In this document: in pieces, positions 36,274 through 46,483 of the stretch
Numbering within the stretch: the stretch's first letter is position 1
How the letters are laid out: each line of letters begins with the position of its first letter
Origin: Sphingobium jiangsuense
GTDB taxonomy: Bacteria; Pseudomonadota; Alphaproteobacteria; Sphingomonadales; Sphingomonadaceae
DNA: 64,000 bases
Assembly: GCF_014196495.1 (NCBI RefSeq)
Contig: NZ_JACIDT010000015.1
Coordinates: forward strand, 1-64,000
Reading direction: 5' to 3'
Program-made: the position numbers and the translations under genes
Notes under the pieces: generated by a model
The model's input: the letters and a program-made list of their open reading frames with translations, nothing else
Databases searched by the model: none
What the model was told of the DNA's origin: nothing

Positions 36274-37446
36274 ATGGCTGAGGCCGACTCGCCGCGACAG
36301 AAAGAGGCTGTCCCCGCGCCCGACGCGACGGCGGACGGCGAAGCGCGGGAGCGACGCAAGGCGCTGCGGCGCAAATGGCTGTTGCGGTTGGGGCTGGGCG
36401 TAACGGTCGTTCTGGCCTGCTGGCTCCTGTGGTATCTGCTGATCGGCCGCAATCATGTCAGCACCGACAATGCCTATGTGAACGCGGAGATGGCGCAGAT
36501 AACCCCGCTCGTTTCCGCGCAGGTGATCGCGGTCAACGTCCGCGACACGCAGGCGGTGAAGCGCGGCGACATATTGGTGCGGCTCGACCCGTCCGACGCG
36601 CGGATCGCGGTGGCGCAGGCGGAGGCCGATCTGGCCGAGGCGCGGCGCAAGTTCCGCCAGACCTCGGCCACGAGCACCGCGCTCTCTTCCCAGGTGCAGG
36701 CGCGCGCAGCCGATATCGAGCAGGCGCAGGCCCGGCTGGCGACGGCGCGGGCCGATTTCGACAAGGCACGCGTGGATTTGCAGCGGCGCGAGCGCCTCGA
36801 AGGCAGCGGCGCGATTTCGGGCGAGGAACTGACGCAGGCCCGCAACGCCTTCGCCACCGCGCAGGCCGCGCTGAAGGAGGCGGAGGCGGCGATCGCTCAG
36901 GCCCGCTCCACCCGCGCCGCCGCCGAAGGGCAATATGCCGCCAACGAGGCGCTGGTGCGCGGATCGAGCGAGGACAGCGACCCCGCCGTGCTGGCCGCCA
37001 GGGCGCGGCTCGATGCGGCCCGGCTCGATCTTTCCCGCACCGTCATCCGCGCGCCGATCGACGGCGTGGTGACCCGGCGTCAGGTGCAGGTCGGCCAGCG
37101 CGTCGCGCAGGGCGCGGCGATCATGACGATCGTGCCGGTGGCGAAGGTCTATGTCGACGCCAATTTCAAGGAACAGCAGCTGCGCCGCGTGCGTATCGGC
37201 ATGCCCGCGAAGGTGGTGACCGATCTTTATGGCGGCAATGTCGTCTATCATGGCCGCGTCGCGGGCTTTTCGGGCGGCACCGGCGCGTCGATGGCGCTGA
37301 TCCCAGCGCAGAACGCGACCGGCAACTGGATCAAGGTGGTGCAGCGCCTGCCGGTGCGGATCGAGCTGGACCCTAAGGATCTGGCCGCCCATCCGCTGCG
37401 CGTGGGGCTTTCCACCGAGGTCGAGATCGACCTTTCCGGCGGCTGA
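36274..37446 (+). CDS. emrA: HlyD-family membrane fusion protein (EmrA-like)
   Basis: The 390-aa protein links the EmrB transporter to an outer-membrane channel. It has a cytoplasmic N-terminus, one membrane span (LLRLGLGVTVVLACWLLWYL) and then HVSTDNAYVNAEMAQITPLV, the EmrA signature. A long alpha-helical hairpin rich in Ala and Gln (residues about 95-220) and a lipoyl half (DLSRTVIRAPIDGVVTRRQV) follow. The start ATG 36274 has AGGGAGCAATCCG ahead of it. emrB begins 12 bases after its stop. Confidence 0.93.
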   Translation: MAEADSPRQKEAVPAPDATADGEARERRKALRRKWLLRLGLGVTVVLACWLLWYLLIGRNHVSTDNAYVNAEMAQITPLVSAQVIAVNVRDTQAVKRGDILVRLDPSDARIAVAQAEADLAEARRKFRQTSATSTALSSQVQARAADIEQAQARLATARADFDKARVDLQRRERLEGSGAISGEELTQARNAFATAQAALKEAEAAIAQARSTRAAAEGQYAANEALVRGSSEDSDPAVLAARARLDAARLDLSRTVIRAPIDGVVTRRQVQVGQRVAQGAAIMTIVPVAKVYVDANFKEQQLRRVRIGMPAKVVTDLYGGNVVYHGRVAGFSGGTGASMALIPAQNATGNWIKVVQRLPVRIELDPKDLAAHPLRVGLSTEVEIDLSGG

Positions 37447-37458
37447 GGTGCGAGCCGC

Positions 37459-38988
37459 ATGAGCGACCAGCAGCCCAGCTACATGCTGATCCCGGCATCC
37501 CGGCGGATCATCGCCGGCATGGTGCTGGCGCTGGCCAATTTCATGGTCGTGCTGGACATGACCATCGCCAATGTCTCGGTACCGCACATAGCGGGCGACC
37601 TCGGCATTTCGGCGGCGCAGGGCACCTGGGTCATCACCTCCTACGCGGTGGCCGAGGCGATCTGCGTGCCGCTGACCGGCTGGCTGGCGCAACGGTTCGG
37701 CACGGTGCGGGTGTTCGTCACCAGCATTTCGGGCTTCGGCCTCTTCTCGCTGCTCTGCGGCCTGTCGCCGACGCTCGATATGCTGGTGCTCTGCCGCATC
37801 GGGCAGGGCATGTGCGGCGGGCCGATCATGCCTATGTCGCAGACGCTGCTGCTGCGCCTGTTCCCGCCGGAAATGCGCGGGCGGGCGATGGGCACATGGG
37901 CGATGACGACTCTGCTCGGCCCCGCGCTGGGGCCGATTTTGGGCGGCTTCATCAGCGACAACTGGAGCTGGCACTGGATCTTCTTCATCAACGTGCCGAT
38001 CGCGGTGATGGTGACGATGGCGGCGCTGGCGCTGGTGAGCCCGCTCGAAACCGGCAAGCGCAAGCTGCCCATCGACGGGATCGGCCTTGCACTGCTGATA
38101 TTCTGGGTCGGCTGCCTCCAGATCATGCTCGACATCGGGCGCGAGCATGACTGGTTCGGCGATCCGATGATCGTGATGCTGGTGCTATGCTCGGCGGTGG
38201 GGTTCGCCGCCTTCCTGATATGGGAGCTGACCGAGGAGCATCCGGTGGTCAACCTGCGCATCTTCCGCAACCGGGGTTTCTCCTCCGGTGTCATCGCGCT
38301 GGCCCTGTGCTACGGGGCCTATTTCGCCAGCATCGTCGTCATTCCCCAATGGTTGCAGATATCGCTGGGCTATACCGCGACGCAGGCGGGCATCGTCACC
38401 GCCTTCACGGCGATGAGCGCCTGGGCGATGGCCTCGTTCGCGGCGCGGGCGCTGGGCAAGATCGATGCGCGGATCATGGTGTCGGCGGCGGTGACGTGGC
38501 TGGGCATCATGGCGCTGTGGCGCACGCACTGGACCAGTTCCGCCGATTTCTGGACGCTGGCCCTGCCGCAGCTGGTGCAGGGATTTGCGATGCCGTTCTT
38601 CATGGTGCCGCTGACGACGATCACGCTGGGCGCGGTGGCGCCCGCCGATACCGCCTCGGCGGCGGGCCTCCAGAACTTTCTGCGCACCATGGCGAGCGCG
38701 GTCGGGGCTTCGGTGATGCTGACGCTGTGGGAAAATTCGCAGCGGGTCGCGCGCAGCGAGATCGTGTCGAAGCTGAACCCCGGCGACGCGCAGGCCAGCT
38801 TCGCGGGCGCGGGCTTCTCGCCGGAGCAGGCGCGGCAGATGATCGCCAATCTGGTCGACAAGGAAAGCATGGCGCTGGCCATCAATCATCTCTTCCTGCT
38901 GTCGGCGCTGGCGCTTTTCCTTTCCGCGGTCGTCGTGTGGATTTCGCCGCGCCCGAAGGGCAGAGTGGATGCGTCCGCCGCCCATTGA
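37459..38988 (+). CDS. emrB: DHA2-family MFS drug transporter (EmrB-like)
   Basis: This 509-aa, 14-span proton antiporter shows the DHA2 signatures: MVVLDMTIANVSVPHIAGDL in TM1, QGTWVITSYAVAEAICVPLT, the motif-A-like LAQRFGTVRVFVTSISGFGL and motif C in ALGPILGGFISDNWSWHWIF. It forms a pump with EmrA; a TolC-type partner is not encoded beside it. It is likely repressed by the TetR protein at 35387. Typical substrates of the family are hydrophobic uncouplers and drugs. Confidence 0.95.
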   Translation: MSDQQPSYMLIPASRRIIAGMVLALANFMVVLDMTIANVSVPHIAGDLGISAAQGTWVITSYAVAEAICVPLTGWLAQRFGTVRVFVTSISGFGLFSLLCGLSPTLDMLVLCRIGQGMCGGPIMPMSQTLLLRLFPPEMRGRAMGTWAMTTLLGPALGPILGGFISDNWSWHWIFFINVPIAVMVTMAALALVSPLETGKRKLPIDGIGLALLIFWVGCLQIMLDIGREHDWFGDPMIVMLVLCSAVGFAAFLIWELTEEHPVVNLRIFRNRGFSSGVIALALCYGAYFASIVVIPQWLQISLGYTATQAGIVTAFTAMSAWAMASFAARALGKIDARIMVSAAVTWLGIMALWRTHWTSSADFWTLALPQLVQGFAMPFFMVPLTTITLGAVAPADTASAAGLQNFLRTMASAVGASVMLTLWENSQRVARSEIVSKLNPGDAQASFAGAGFSPEQARQMIANLVDKESMALAINHLFLLSALALFLSAVVVWISPRPKGRVDASAAH

Positions 38989-39090
38989 CCGGCCGCCTTC
39001 CTTCCTTCCTCTTCCTTCCATCGCAACCGGCCTTGACCCGGCCGCCCGTTCCCGGCGATGATGGCGCGCGCGGAAAGGGAGGCTGGCCCT

Positions 39091-39624
39091 ATGTGGCGGA
39101 CAATGGAGCGGACGGACATTCCCGCCGTCACATCGGTTTCCGATGCGGTCCATGGCCGTTTTTCCGAACGGGCCGATATCTATGCCGAGCGCTTCGCCCT
39201 TTATCCCGCCGGATGCTTTGTGCTGGAACGGGACGGCGCGCTCGCGGGCTATTGCATCGGCCATCCGTGGCGCCGTTTCAGCCCGGTTCCGCTTGATCGG
39301 CCGATAGGGGCGCTGCCCGACCGGCCGGACAGCTATTATCTGCACGATCTTGCGTTGCTGCCCGCGGCGAGAGGAACGGGCGCCAGCGCGCAGGCGCTCG
39401 ACCTCGTGCTGGCGGAGGCGGCCTCGGCCGGCCTGGGGGAAGTGTCCCTGGTGGCGGTCAACGGCGCCGATGCTTTCTGGCGGCGCTGCGGCTTTCATCC
39501 GGCCGGCGATGCGGACATAGCGCGGAAACTGGCCAGCTATGGCCCCGGCACGGTCTATATGACGCGCCTGCTGGACGCAGGGGCGGGCGCGGCGGGAAAA
39601 GATCGGGAGCAAGAGCGGGCCTGA
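39091..39624 (+). CDS. GNAT-family N-acetyltransferase
   Basis: The 177-aa protein has GNAT features: GCFVLERDGALAGYCIGHPW, then LHDLALLPAARGTGASAQAL with the acetyl-CoA-binding R-G-x-G-x-S/A loop, and VNGADAFWRRCGFHPAGD. The substrate is unknown. I start at ATG 39091 because GGGAGG lies 8 bases upstream; ATGs at 39058 and 39061 are in frame but without a ribosome-binding site. The gap from emrB (38989-39090) holds pyrimidine-rich sequence only. Confidence 0.85.
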   Translation: MWRTMERTDIPAVTSVSDAVHGRFSERADIYAERFALYPAGCFVLERDGALAGYCIGHPWRRFSPVPLDRPIGALPDRPDSYYLHDLALLPAARGTGASAQALDLVLAEAASAGLGEVSLVAVNGADAFWRRCGFHPAGDADIARKLASYGPGTVYMTRLLDAGAGAAGKDREQERA

Positions 39625-39662
39625 TCCGTTCATCTCCCATCAGCAGGGAAAGGAGTAGCACA

Positions 39663-40235
39663 ATGGCATCGGCAGAACCGTTTCCCCAGACGCCGCAGGC
39701 CCCGGAAAGGACGGGGTGGGGCTGGATTTTCGCTTATGGCGTCCTCGTGATGATCGTCGGCTTCGTCGCGCTCGTCAATCCGCTCGCCACCGGCATCGCC
39801 ACCGGGCTGCTGTTGTCCTTCGTGCTGCTCTTCTACGGGGTGCTGGCGATCCTTTCCGGCCTGTCCGCCTTTTCCTCGCGCGGGCGCTGGGTGGAGATCG
39901 CGCTGGGCGGGCTGGCGCTGCTCGTCGGCATATTATTGTTCTTCTCGCCGCTGACCGGCGCGCTGTCGCTGGTGTGGGCGATGGGCTTCTGGCTGCTGCT
40001 GTCGGGCATCTTCCAGATCGTCGGCGCGATCCGCGTCGCATTCGATCGCTGGTGGCGGCTGTTCCTCGGCATTGTGGACGTGGTGCTGGGCGGCGTGCTG
40101 CTGTTCGCCGGGCCGGTGCCCAGCCTTGCTTTTCTGGCGCTGATCGTCGGCATCAGCTTCCTGTTCAAGGGGCTGTTCCTGCTGATGCTGGCGCTCGGCC
40201 TCAAGCGGCTTTCGGCTCCTTCCGCCGCCGATTGA
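39663..40235 (+). CDS. HdeD-like DUF308 membrane protein
   Basis: The 190-aa protein has six hydrophobic spans in three pairs: WIFAYGVLVMIVGFVALVNP, GLLLSFVLLFYGVLAILSGL, EIALGGLALLVGILLFFSPL, MGFWLLLSGIFQIVGAIRVA, LFLGIVDVVLGGVLLFAGPV and ALIVGISFLFKGLFLLMLAL. This is the DUF308 repeat fold of HdeD, an acid-stress membrane protein in E. coli. AGGAAAGGAGTAGCACA gives a strong ribosome-binding site. The role here is unknown. Confidence 0.9.
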   Translation: MASAEPFPQTPQAPERTGWGWIFAYGVLVMIVGFVALVNPLATGIATGLLLSFVLLFYGVLAILSGLSAFSSRGRWVEIALGGLALLVGILLFFSPLTGALSLVWAMGFWLLLSGIFQIVGAIRVAFDRWWRLFLGIVDVVLGGVLLFAGPVPSLAFLALIVGISFLFKGLFLLMLALGLKRLSAPSAAD

Positions 40236-40248
40236 CGGGGAGGGCGAT

Positions 40249-41499
40249 TCAGCCCTCCGCCGTTTCTATCTCCACCGCTTCTATTTCCACCGGCAGCGAG
40301 CCGAGCGCATGCAGCGTGTTGTTGAGCCTGCGCACCGGCGCGCCCGCAAGGCGGAAGCGGGCGATACGGGGCATCAGCGCCTCCAGCATCACCTCCGCCT
40401 CCAGCCGGGCGACCATCTGGCCCAGACATTGATGGATGCCGAAGCCGAAGCCGACATGGCCGCTGGTCTGGCGATTGATGTCGAAGCGCTCCGGCTCCTC
40501 CCAGCGGCGCGGATCGCGGTTGGCGGCCGCGAGGAACAGCAGGATCTTGACCCCTTCCGGCAGGACCGTGCCGCCCAGCTCGACCGGCGCGCCGGTGGTG
40601 CGGAAGAAGGTCTGCACCGTCGAATCCCAGCGCAGCGCCTCCTCGAACGCCTTGCGGTGCAGAGCGGGCGCCTCGCGCAGCAGCGTCCATTGATCGGGGT
40701 GAAGGGCGAAGGCGTGGATCATGTTGCCGATGCCATTGACGGTCGTGTCCACGCCCGCCGACAGCAGCGAGCGGACCAGCCGATGCGCCTCGTCCGCCGT
40801 GCACTGCCCGGCGTCGGCGGCGCGATAGACATCCATGCCCCAGCCCTCCTCGCGCAGATTTTCGCGGCGGCAGGCTTCGTTGACCCAGGCGATCGCCTCC
40901 TGCGCGCGGGCGTTGCTGTCCTCGAATATCGCATTGCGCGGGCCGAAGGCATTGAAGGTCGCCGCCGCATAGGCGAGCAGATGCTCGCCTGCATCGGGGC
41001 CGAGGCCCACCGCGTCGGGAAAGATGCGCAGCGGGAAGATTTCCGCCAGATCCGTGATCGCATCGAAGCGGCCGCGGGGCAGCAGTTCTTCGACCAGTTC
41101 CACCGCCTTTTCCCGCCACAGCGGCGCCAGCGCCTTCAGCCGGGGCAGCGAGACGATGCCGGCCATGATCCTGCGCGTGCGGCTGTGCAGCGGCGGGTCC
41201 GCCTCCAGCAGCAGCGAGGGCGGGCGCCACGGCGTTTCGCGGGCGAAGTCGCTCAGCCCCACGCCGCGCCCGGATACGAAATTCTGCCAGTCGTTGAGTG
41301 CGGCCGAAACCTCGGCATAGCGGGCGGCGGCGTAGATGCCGTAGCGGTTCAGCCACACCACCGGCCCCGCGTCGCGCAGTTGGTCGTGCCAGCCATAGGG
41401 ATCGCTCAGGAACGCCTCGTCGAAAGGATCGATGTCGAGCGTCGGAACGCCGTCGACCGGTCCGCTTGCCTGCGCCGTCGATAAATCTGCTGTCGCCAT
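40249..41499 (-). CDS. Cytochrome P450, soluble bacterial class
   Basis: The 416-aa monooxygenase has the I-helix motif SLLSAGVDTTVNGIGNMIHA, the E-x-x-R helix EEALRW with downstream R residues, and the haem loop GFGIHQCLGQMVARLEAEV with the Cys ligand. It is soluble and needs external ferredoxin and reductase, which are not encoded nearby. The haem-loop sequence recalls CYP199-type aromatic-acid demethylases, but this is a guess. ATG 41499 is chosen; the frame extends upstream across the promoter. It is divergent from a NahR/LinR-type regulator that probably controls it. Confidence 0.93.
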   Translation of the reverse strand: MATADLSTAQASGPVDGVPTLDIDPFDEAFLSDPYGWHDQLRDAGPVVWLNRYGIYAAARYAEVSAALNDWQNFVSGRGVGLSDFARETPWRPPSLLLEADPPLHSRTRRIMAGIVSLPRLKALAPLWREKAVELVEELLPRGRFDAITDLAEIFPLRIFPDAVGLGPDAGEHLLAYAAATFNAFGPRNAIFEDSNARAQEAIAWVNEACRRENLREEGWGMDVYRAADAGQCTADEAHRLVRSLLSAGVDTTVNGIGNMIHAFALHPDQWTLLREAPALHRKAFEEALRWDSTVQTFFRTTGAPVELGGTVLPEGVKILLFLAAANRDPRRWEEPERFDINRQTSGHVGFGFGIHQCLGQMVARLEAEVMLEALMPRIARFRLAGAPVRRLNNTLHALGSLPVEIEAVEIETAEG

Positions 41500-41603
41500 G
41501 TGCCGTCCTCTCCTGCCGGTTCTTCGGTGGAACCTTCGGAGCGGTTTTAGGGCGCGGCCCACAATCCATCGACATAATAGTCTTGATAGTGTTTATTGGA
41601 AAA

Positions 41604-42566
41604 ATGGATTTTCGTCGGCTCGATCTCAACCTGCTGCTGATCTTCGACGCGATGATCGAGGAGCGCAGCACGGTGGCGGTGGCGCGGCGGCTGCGCATCA
41701 GCCAGCCTACGGTCAGCGTCTCCCTCGCCAAATTGCGGGACTTCTTCCGCGACGAGCTGTTCGTGCGCGGGCCGGGCGGGATGCAGCCGACCGCCTTCGC
41801 GCAGAGCGTGCAGGGGCCGATCCGGCGGATCGTCGACACGGTGCGGACCGAGCTGTTTCGCGAAGGCGCGTTCGATCCGGCGACGTCGGAGCGCTGCTTC
41901 ACCTTCAGCACCTCCGACATCGGCGAGCTGGTCTTCCTGCCCGCGCTGCTGGAGGCGGTGAAGGCGGAGGCGCCCGGCGTCACCTTCCAGTGCCTGTCGA
42001 TGCGCCCGGCGGAGTTGCAGGCGGCGATGGCGACGGGGACGGTCGATCTGGCGCTGGGCTATTTCCCCGACCTGACCGGCGGCGGCTTTTACGAGCAACG
42101 CCTGTTCGAGCATCCGTTCACCTGTCTGGTGCGCGCCGATCATCCGCTGATCGGCGACACCCTCTCGCTCGACCAGTTCCTCGCCGCCGATCATCTGGTG
42201 GTGGAGCAGGAGGGACGCAGCCAGGAGATATTCGAGCGCCGCATGGAGGAGCTGGGCCTGCGCCGCCATGTCGTGCTGCGTTCGCCCCATTTCATGAGCG
42301 TGCCGCTGCTGGTGGCGAACAGCGACATATTGACCACCGTGCCCTATGCGGTCGGCCGCATCTATGCCGGATTGGCCCGGCTGCGCCTGCTGCCCCCGCC
42401 GATCGTCATTCCGTCGATCCGCCTCAAGCAGCTGTGGCATCGCCGGGTGCATGGCGATGCGGGCGTGGTCTGGCTGCGCCAGATGACCGCGCGGCTGTTC
42501 CTGAACCGCGACCCGACCTTCGTGACGCCGTCCGGGGTGTTCGACCATCTGGGGCTGGAACGATAG
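41604..42566 (+). CDS. LysR-type regulator, NahR/LinR/NodD-like
   Basis: The 320-aa regulator resembles NahR and sphingomonad LinR along its length: RRLDLNLLLIFDAMIEERST, RISQPTVSVSLAKLRDFFRD, LFVRGPGGMQPTAFAQSVQG, RCFTFSTSDIGELVFLPALL and LKQLWHRRVHGDAGVVWLRQ. Members of this group sense aromatic or chlorinated aromatic compounds and activate a divergent catabolic gene. Here the divergent gene is the P450. The 104-base gap contains ATAATAGTCTTGATAGTG around 41575-41592, which shares CTTGAT with NahR sites; this match is weak. ATG 41604 lies after TTGGAAAA. Confidence 0.93.
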   Translation: MDFRRLDLNLLLIFDAMIEERSTVAVARRLRISQPTVSVSLAKLRDFFRDELFVRGPGGMQPTAFAQSVQGPIRRIVDTVRTELFREGAFDPATSERCFTFSTSDIGELVFLPALLEAVKAEAPGVTFQCLSMRPAELQAAMATGTVDLALGYFPDLTGGGFYEQRLFEHPFTCLVRADHPLIGDTLSLDQFLAADHLVVEQEGRSQEIFERRMEELGLRRHVVLRSPHFMSVPLLVANSDILTTVPYAVGRIYAGLARLRLLPPPIVIPSIRLKQLWHRRVHGDAGVVWLRQMTARLFLNRDPTFVTPSGVFDHLGLER

Positions 42567-42577
42567 CGGGAAAGGGT

Positions 42578-44038
42578 TCAGCCCTTGCGCCAGCGCGTGC
42601 GCCAGCCCTTGAACAGGCCGCGCCTGCCGAGCGGCTCGAAGATGACGTCCGGGCCCTCGGGATCGAGAATTTCATTGTCGGCAAGCCATTCCTCGGCGGC
42701 GTTCAGTTCGGGCAGTTCATAGGGGATGAGCGTGCGCCTCCGGCCGCGCAGTTCCTCTATCGTGCGGATGAGGGAGCCGGTGCGCGCGAGGCGGCGCGCG
42801 ACCTCCTCCGACTCGACCCCCAGATGCTCGGCGACGAGGCCGTCGCGGATCGCGGCGATGCGGTCGGCCGCCGTCGCGTCGTCTCCGGCGGCGAGGAGGA
42901 TGTCGCATTCGGTGTCGAGCCGCATCGAACGGTTGTTGAAGTTGGAGGAGCCGACGCGCAGATATGCATCGTCCACGATCATGATCTTCGCGTGCACATA
43001 GATCGGCGTGCCCTGCGCCGTCACGGGATGATAGAGGCGCAGCCGCCCGTGCCGGTCGATCCGCCGCAGCGCCTCGACCAGCCGCGCCCGCGCCGTATCC
43101 ATCGCGACCGGCTCCAGCCAGCCCTCGGCGCCCTGCGGGTTGATGATGACGATTTCCGGGCCGTCCTCTTCATCCAGCCGCTGTGCGATCGCCCGCGCGA
43201 TCTTGCGGGAGGCGAAATATTGGCTCTCGGCATAGATCAGCCGTTTCGCTCCGCCGATCAGGTCGAGGTACATCTGCTCTATCTCGTGGACCGGCAGGGC
43301 GACGCCGATTTCGGGCCGGGTGCGGGCGATGGCCAGCGTCGCGCCCTTGAAATCCGGCTCCAGCCCCGCGGGCCAGCAGTCGCGCCCGTCCTTCACCGGC
43401 TCCAGCTTCTCCCCGGTGGCGGCGAGCCAGCGGTCGCGGCACAGGTCGCCGAGCGCATGGGCGGCCGGGCCGTCCAGCGCGCTGGTCGCGTCATGCCATG
43501 GGTCGTAGTTCTTGCCGTCCGGGTTGACGCGATCCGGGTCGCCATCCTCATGCGCCCGCCGGTCCCAGCGGCTCGCCGTCATGTCGATGCCGCCGCAAAA
43601 GGCGAGGCAATCGTCGATGACGACGATTTTCTGGTGATGCGACCCGGCAAGCGGATGGGCGCCGTCGAGCTTCAGCGTGATGCGCGGATGCAGCTTCCAG
43701 CGGATGATCGTCGCCAGCGTCCGCGCGCTGAACAGCGCCTTGAGCGCGCCGGTATCCCAGCGCAGCAGCCGGATCTCCAGCTCCGGCGAGCGGCGGGCCA
43801 GCCAGAGGATGAAATCGCCCAGCTTCTCCGGCCCCTCGTCGTCCGGCTCACCGAGGCGGATGCCGGCGTCGAAATCCCAGCCGACGAGGAAGATGCTCTT
43901 GCGCGCGCCCAGCATCGCCTTGCGCGCGGCGACGAAATAATCCGCCGCATCGACGATGAAGGCGAAGCGGTCCGCCTGCTCGATCCGCCAGCAATTGTCG
44001 CCCGGCCTCACCATGTCCGCCTGCCCGGTCTTGCGCAT
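42578..44038 (-). CDS. Phospholipase D/cardiolipin synthase-like protein with two HKD motifs
   Basis: The 486-aa protein carries two PLD catalytic motifs: HHQKIVVIDDCLAFCGGIDM (first) and HAKIMIVDDAYLRVGSSNFN (second). The two halves of the active site are therefore both present. It lacks the N-terminal membrane spans of ClsA, so it is probably a soluble or peripheral phosphatidyltransferase or phospholipase. The region EQMYLDLIGGAKRLIYAESQ between the motifs is typical of PLD families. I use ATG 44038; a GTG at 44065 is in frame but without a ribosome-binding site. It converges on the LysR gene with a 12-base gap. Confidence 0.9.
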   Translation of the reverse strand: MRKTGQADMVRPGDNCWRIEQADRFAFIVDAADYFVAARKAMLGARKSIFLVGWDFDAGIRLGEPDDEGPEKLGDFILWLARRSPELEIRLLRWDTGALKALFSARTLATIIRWKLHPRITLKLDGAHPLAGSHHQKIVVIDDCLAFCGGIDMTASRWDRRAHEDGDPDRVNPDGKNYDPWHDATSALDGPAAHALGDLCRDRWLAATGEKLEPVKDGRDCWPAGLEPDFKGATLAIARTRPEIGVALPVHEIEQMYLDLIGGAKRLIYAESQYFASRKIARAIAQRLDEEDGPEIVIINPQGAEGWLEPVAMDTARARLVEALRRIDRHGRLRLYHPVTAQGTPIYVHAKIMIVDDAYLRVGSSNFNNRSMRLDTECDILLAAGDDATAADRIAAIRDGLVAEHLGVESEEVARRLARTGSLIRTIEELRGRRRTLIPYELPELNAAEEWLADNEILDPEGPDVIFEPLGRRGLFKGWRTRWRKG

Positions 44039-44146
44039 GAGAACCCCGCTGCTGAAGCCTGCCACGGGCAGAGCCTAATGCGGGACGATGCGAAAGCCCA
44101 TGGGCTAAATGGAGGGATGGTGTGGTTAGCTGCCTCTCTGCCCTTA

Positions 44147-44225
44147 CCGTCACCCCAGCGCAGGCTGGGGTCGTAAGCCACGTCGCGCGCCACCTCCGGA
44201 GATGCCAGCCTGCGCTGGCATGACG
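44147..44225. repeat. Bipartite palindromic repeat (REPIN-like), copy 4
   Basis: CCGTCACCCCAGCGCAGGCT continuing GGGGTC faces GATGCCAGCCTGCGCTGGCA continuing TGACG. It is the least degenerate copy in the window. It lies between the PLD gene start and the end of katE. Confidence 0.88.
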
Positions 44226-44323
44226 CGTCGGGAAGGGCAGGGATTGGCCGAAAGCAGTCGTCCCCGGCCATCGAAAACGGGCAGGGGACGAAGGGCGGAG
44301 GTCTGCCCCTCCACCCCCACCCT

Positions 44324-46483
44324 TCAGGCGAGATCGCGCACCTTAGGCTCGCGCGCCCAGTGCCGTCGCGTTCCCACGCTGGCGAATTCCTCTATCGGGA
44401 CCACGCCTTCGTCCGGTTCGACATGCGCCTTGTCGAGCAGGATCTTCGTCCCCTCGCAATGGGCGATGGTCTTGCAATGGGCATAGGCGTCCATGAACCA
44501 TTGCACCGCCGCGCCGTCCTTCGCCAGCTTTTCGGCCTGATCGGGCATCAATATGGAGGCGACGGCATCGAACAGCACCGATGGCGACCCGGCGAGCTGC
44601 CCGTCGGCCTTCAGCGTGCCGCCCTTCACCTTGATGCCACCGACCTTGGGCGCGACGAGGAACGGGGTGCCGCCCGCTTTCTCTATCTCGCCCTTCAGCC
44701 GGTCGATCGCCGCCTTGTCCGATCCTTCGGCGAACAATATGCCGACCTTGCGGCCGGTCATGATCGGCTTGACGTTCTTCTGGATCGACAGCGCGTCGGA
44801 GGGCTTCATGTCGATCGGTTCCTTCGCCGCCGGGGCCTTTTCCGGCAGGTCGAGGGCGAGGCCATCGGCCACGCGCGTCGCCAGATCCTCGTCGATATTG
44901 CGCAGGCGGGAAACGACGCGCGCGCGGACATGCTCCAGCTCGACCTTGGACAGTTCGAAGACGAGGGCGGAGGCGATATGCGCCTGCTCGCTTTCGGTCT
45001 GGGATCGATAGAAGAGCCGGGCCTGGCTGTAATGATCGGCGAACAGCTCGGCCCGGACGCGCAGCTTTTGCGAGGGGTCGTTGCGCTCGTCATTGGCGGT
45101 GAACGAGGTGAAGCCGGTTTCCGGGCAGGCGCGTGGCCCGGCCTCCTCGCCCGCCTCGGCAAGGCTGTTCGGCTCGTAATTGGCGCGGCCGGTGGGCACC
45201 AGCGTCTGCATCATCCCGTCGCGCTGGAAATTGTGGAACGGGCATTTGGGCGCGTTGATCGGGATCTGGTGGAAATTGGTCGTTCCCAGCCGCGATTTTT
45301 GCGTGTCGAGATAGGAGAAGAGCCGCCCCTGCAGCAGCGGATCGTTGGTGAAGTCGATGCCGGGAATGACGTTGCTGGGCAGGAAGGCCACCTGCTCCGT
45401 TTCCGCGAAGAAATTGTCGACATTGCGGTTGAGCGTCATGCGGCCGATGATCTGCACCGGTATGTCGTCCTCCGGCACTATCTTGGTCGCGTCGAGCACG
45501 TCATAGGGCTGTTGCGCCGCCCATTGCTCGTCGAATATCTGCACGCCCAGATCCCATTGCGGGTAATTGCCCGCCGCGATCGCCTCGAACAGGTCGCGGC
45601 GGAGGAAGTCGGGGTCGGCCCCGGCGATCTTCACCGCCTCGTCCCAACTGGTCGATTCGAGGCCGAGCACGGGTTTCCAGTGGAACTTGACGAACCGGCC
45701 TTCGCCCTTCGCGTTGACGAAGCGGAAGCTGTGGACGCCGAACCCCTCCATCATCCGGAAGGAGCGGGGGATCGTCCGATCCGACATCGCCCACATGATC
45801 ATGTGCATCGATTCGGGCATCAGGCCGATGAAGTCCCAGAAGGTGGTATGGGCGGTCGCCGCCTGCGGATAGCCGCGATCGGCCTCCATCTTCACCGCAT
45901 GGACCAGATCGGGGAATTTGATCGCGTCCTGAATGAAGAAGACCGGGATGTTGTTGCCGACCAGATCCCAGTTGCCGCTGTCGGTGTAGAGCTTCACCGC
46001 GAAGCCGCGCACGTCGCGCGGCGTGTCGATCGATCCCGCGCCGCCCGCCACGGTGGAAAAGCGCACGAAGACGGGGCAGCTGTTTCCTTCCTTCCGGAAG
46101 ATCGACGCCTTGGTCAGTTCCGGTATCGCCTTGGTGCACTGGAAAACGCCGTGCGCGCCCGATCCGCGCGCATGGACGATGCGCTCGGGAATGCGTTCAT
46201 GGTCGAAGTGGAAGATTTTCTCGCGCAGGAAAAAATCCTCCAGCAGCGTCGGCCCGCGCTCTCCGGCGCGCAGGCTGTTCTGGTTGTCGGCAAGGCGGTG
46301 GCCGAAATTGTCGGTCAGATGGGCAGCGCCGTCGCCATGGTCGGCGCCCTTGGCGATATCCTGATGGGTTTCGCCCGCATTGCCGATATTGTCCTCGAAA
46401 GGAGGCTGCCCCTGTCCGGGCGTGACGCTCCGCAGCGCATTGTCGAGGCTCGGCGAATCATGGCTGGAATCCGGTTTTGGCAC
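44324..46483 (-). CDS. katE: Large-subunit catalase, HPII type (GTG start)
   Basis: This 719-aa monofunctional catalase has the long HPII architecture. The catalytic His is in [20 protein letters not shown], the distal Asn in [20 protein letters not shown], and the haem-ligand Tyr in [20 protein letters not shown]. The C-terminal flavodoxin/DJ-1-like domain ([20 protein letters not shown] onward, from about residue 575) is present. The start is a GTG at 46483 preceded by GAGAGGAGAAGCAGG; no ATG precedes the conserved region as well. It breaks down hydrogen peroxide, usually in stationary phase or stress. It is monocistronic. Confidence 0.95.
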   Translation of the reverse strand: MPKPDSSHDSPSLDNALRSVTPGQGQPPFEDNIGNAGETHQDIAKGADHGDGAAHLTDNFGHRLADNQNSLRAGERGPTLLEDFFLREKIFHFDHERIPERIVHARGSGAHGVFQCTKAIPELTKASIFRKEGNSCPVFVRFSTVAGGAGSIDTPRDVRGFAVKLYTDSGNWDLVGNNIPVFFIQDAIKFPDLVHAVKMEADRGYPQAATAHTTFWDFIGLMPESMHMIMWAMSDRTIPRSFRMMEGFGVHSFRFVNAKGEGRFVKFHWKPVLGLESTSWDEAVKIAGADPDFLRRDLFEAIAAGNYPQWDLGVQIFDEQWAAQQPYDVLDATKIVPEDDIPVQIIGRMTLNRNVDNFFAETEQVAFLPSNVIPGIDFTNDPLLQGRLFSYLDTQKSRLGTTNFHQIPINAPKCPFHNFQRDGMMQTLVPTGRANYEPNSLAEAGEEAGPRACPETGFTSFTANDERNDPSQKLRVRAELFADHYSQARLFYRSQTESEQAHIASALVFELSKVELEHVRARVVSRLRNIDEDLATRVADGLALDLPEKAPAAKEPIDMKPSDALSIQKNVKPIMTGRKVGILFAEGSDKAAIDRLKGEIEKAGGTPFLVAPKVGGIKVKGGTLKADGQLAGSPSVLFDAVASILMPDQAEKLAKDGAAVQWFMDAYAHCKTIAHCEGTKILLDKAHVEPDEGVVPIEEFASVGTRRHWAREPKVRDLA

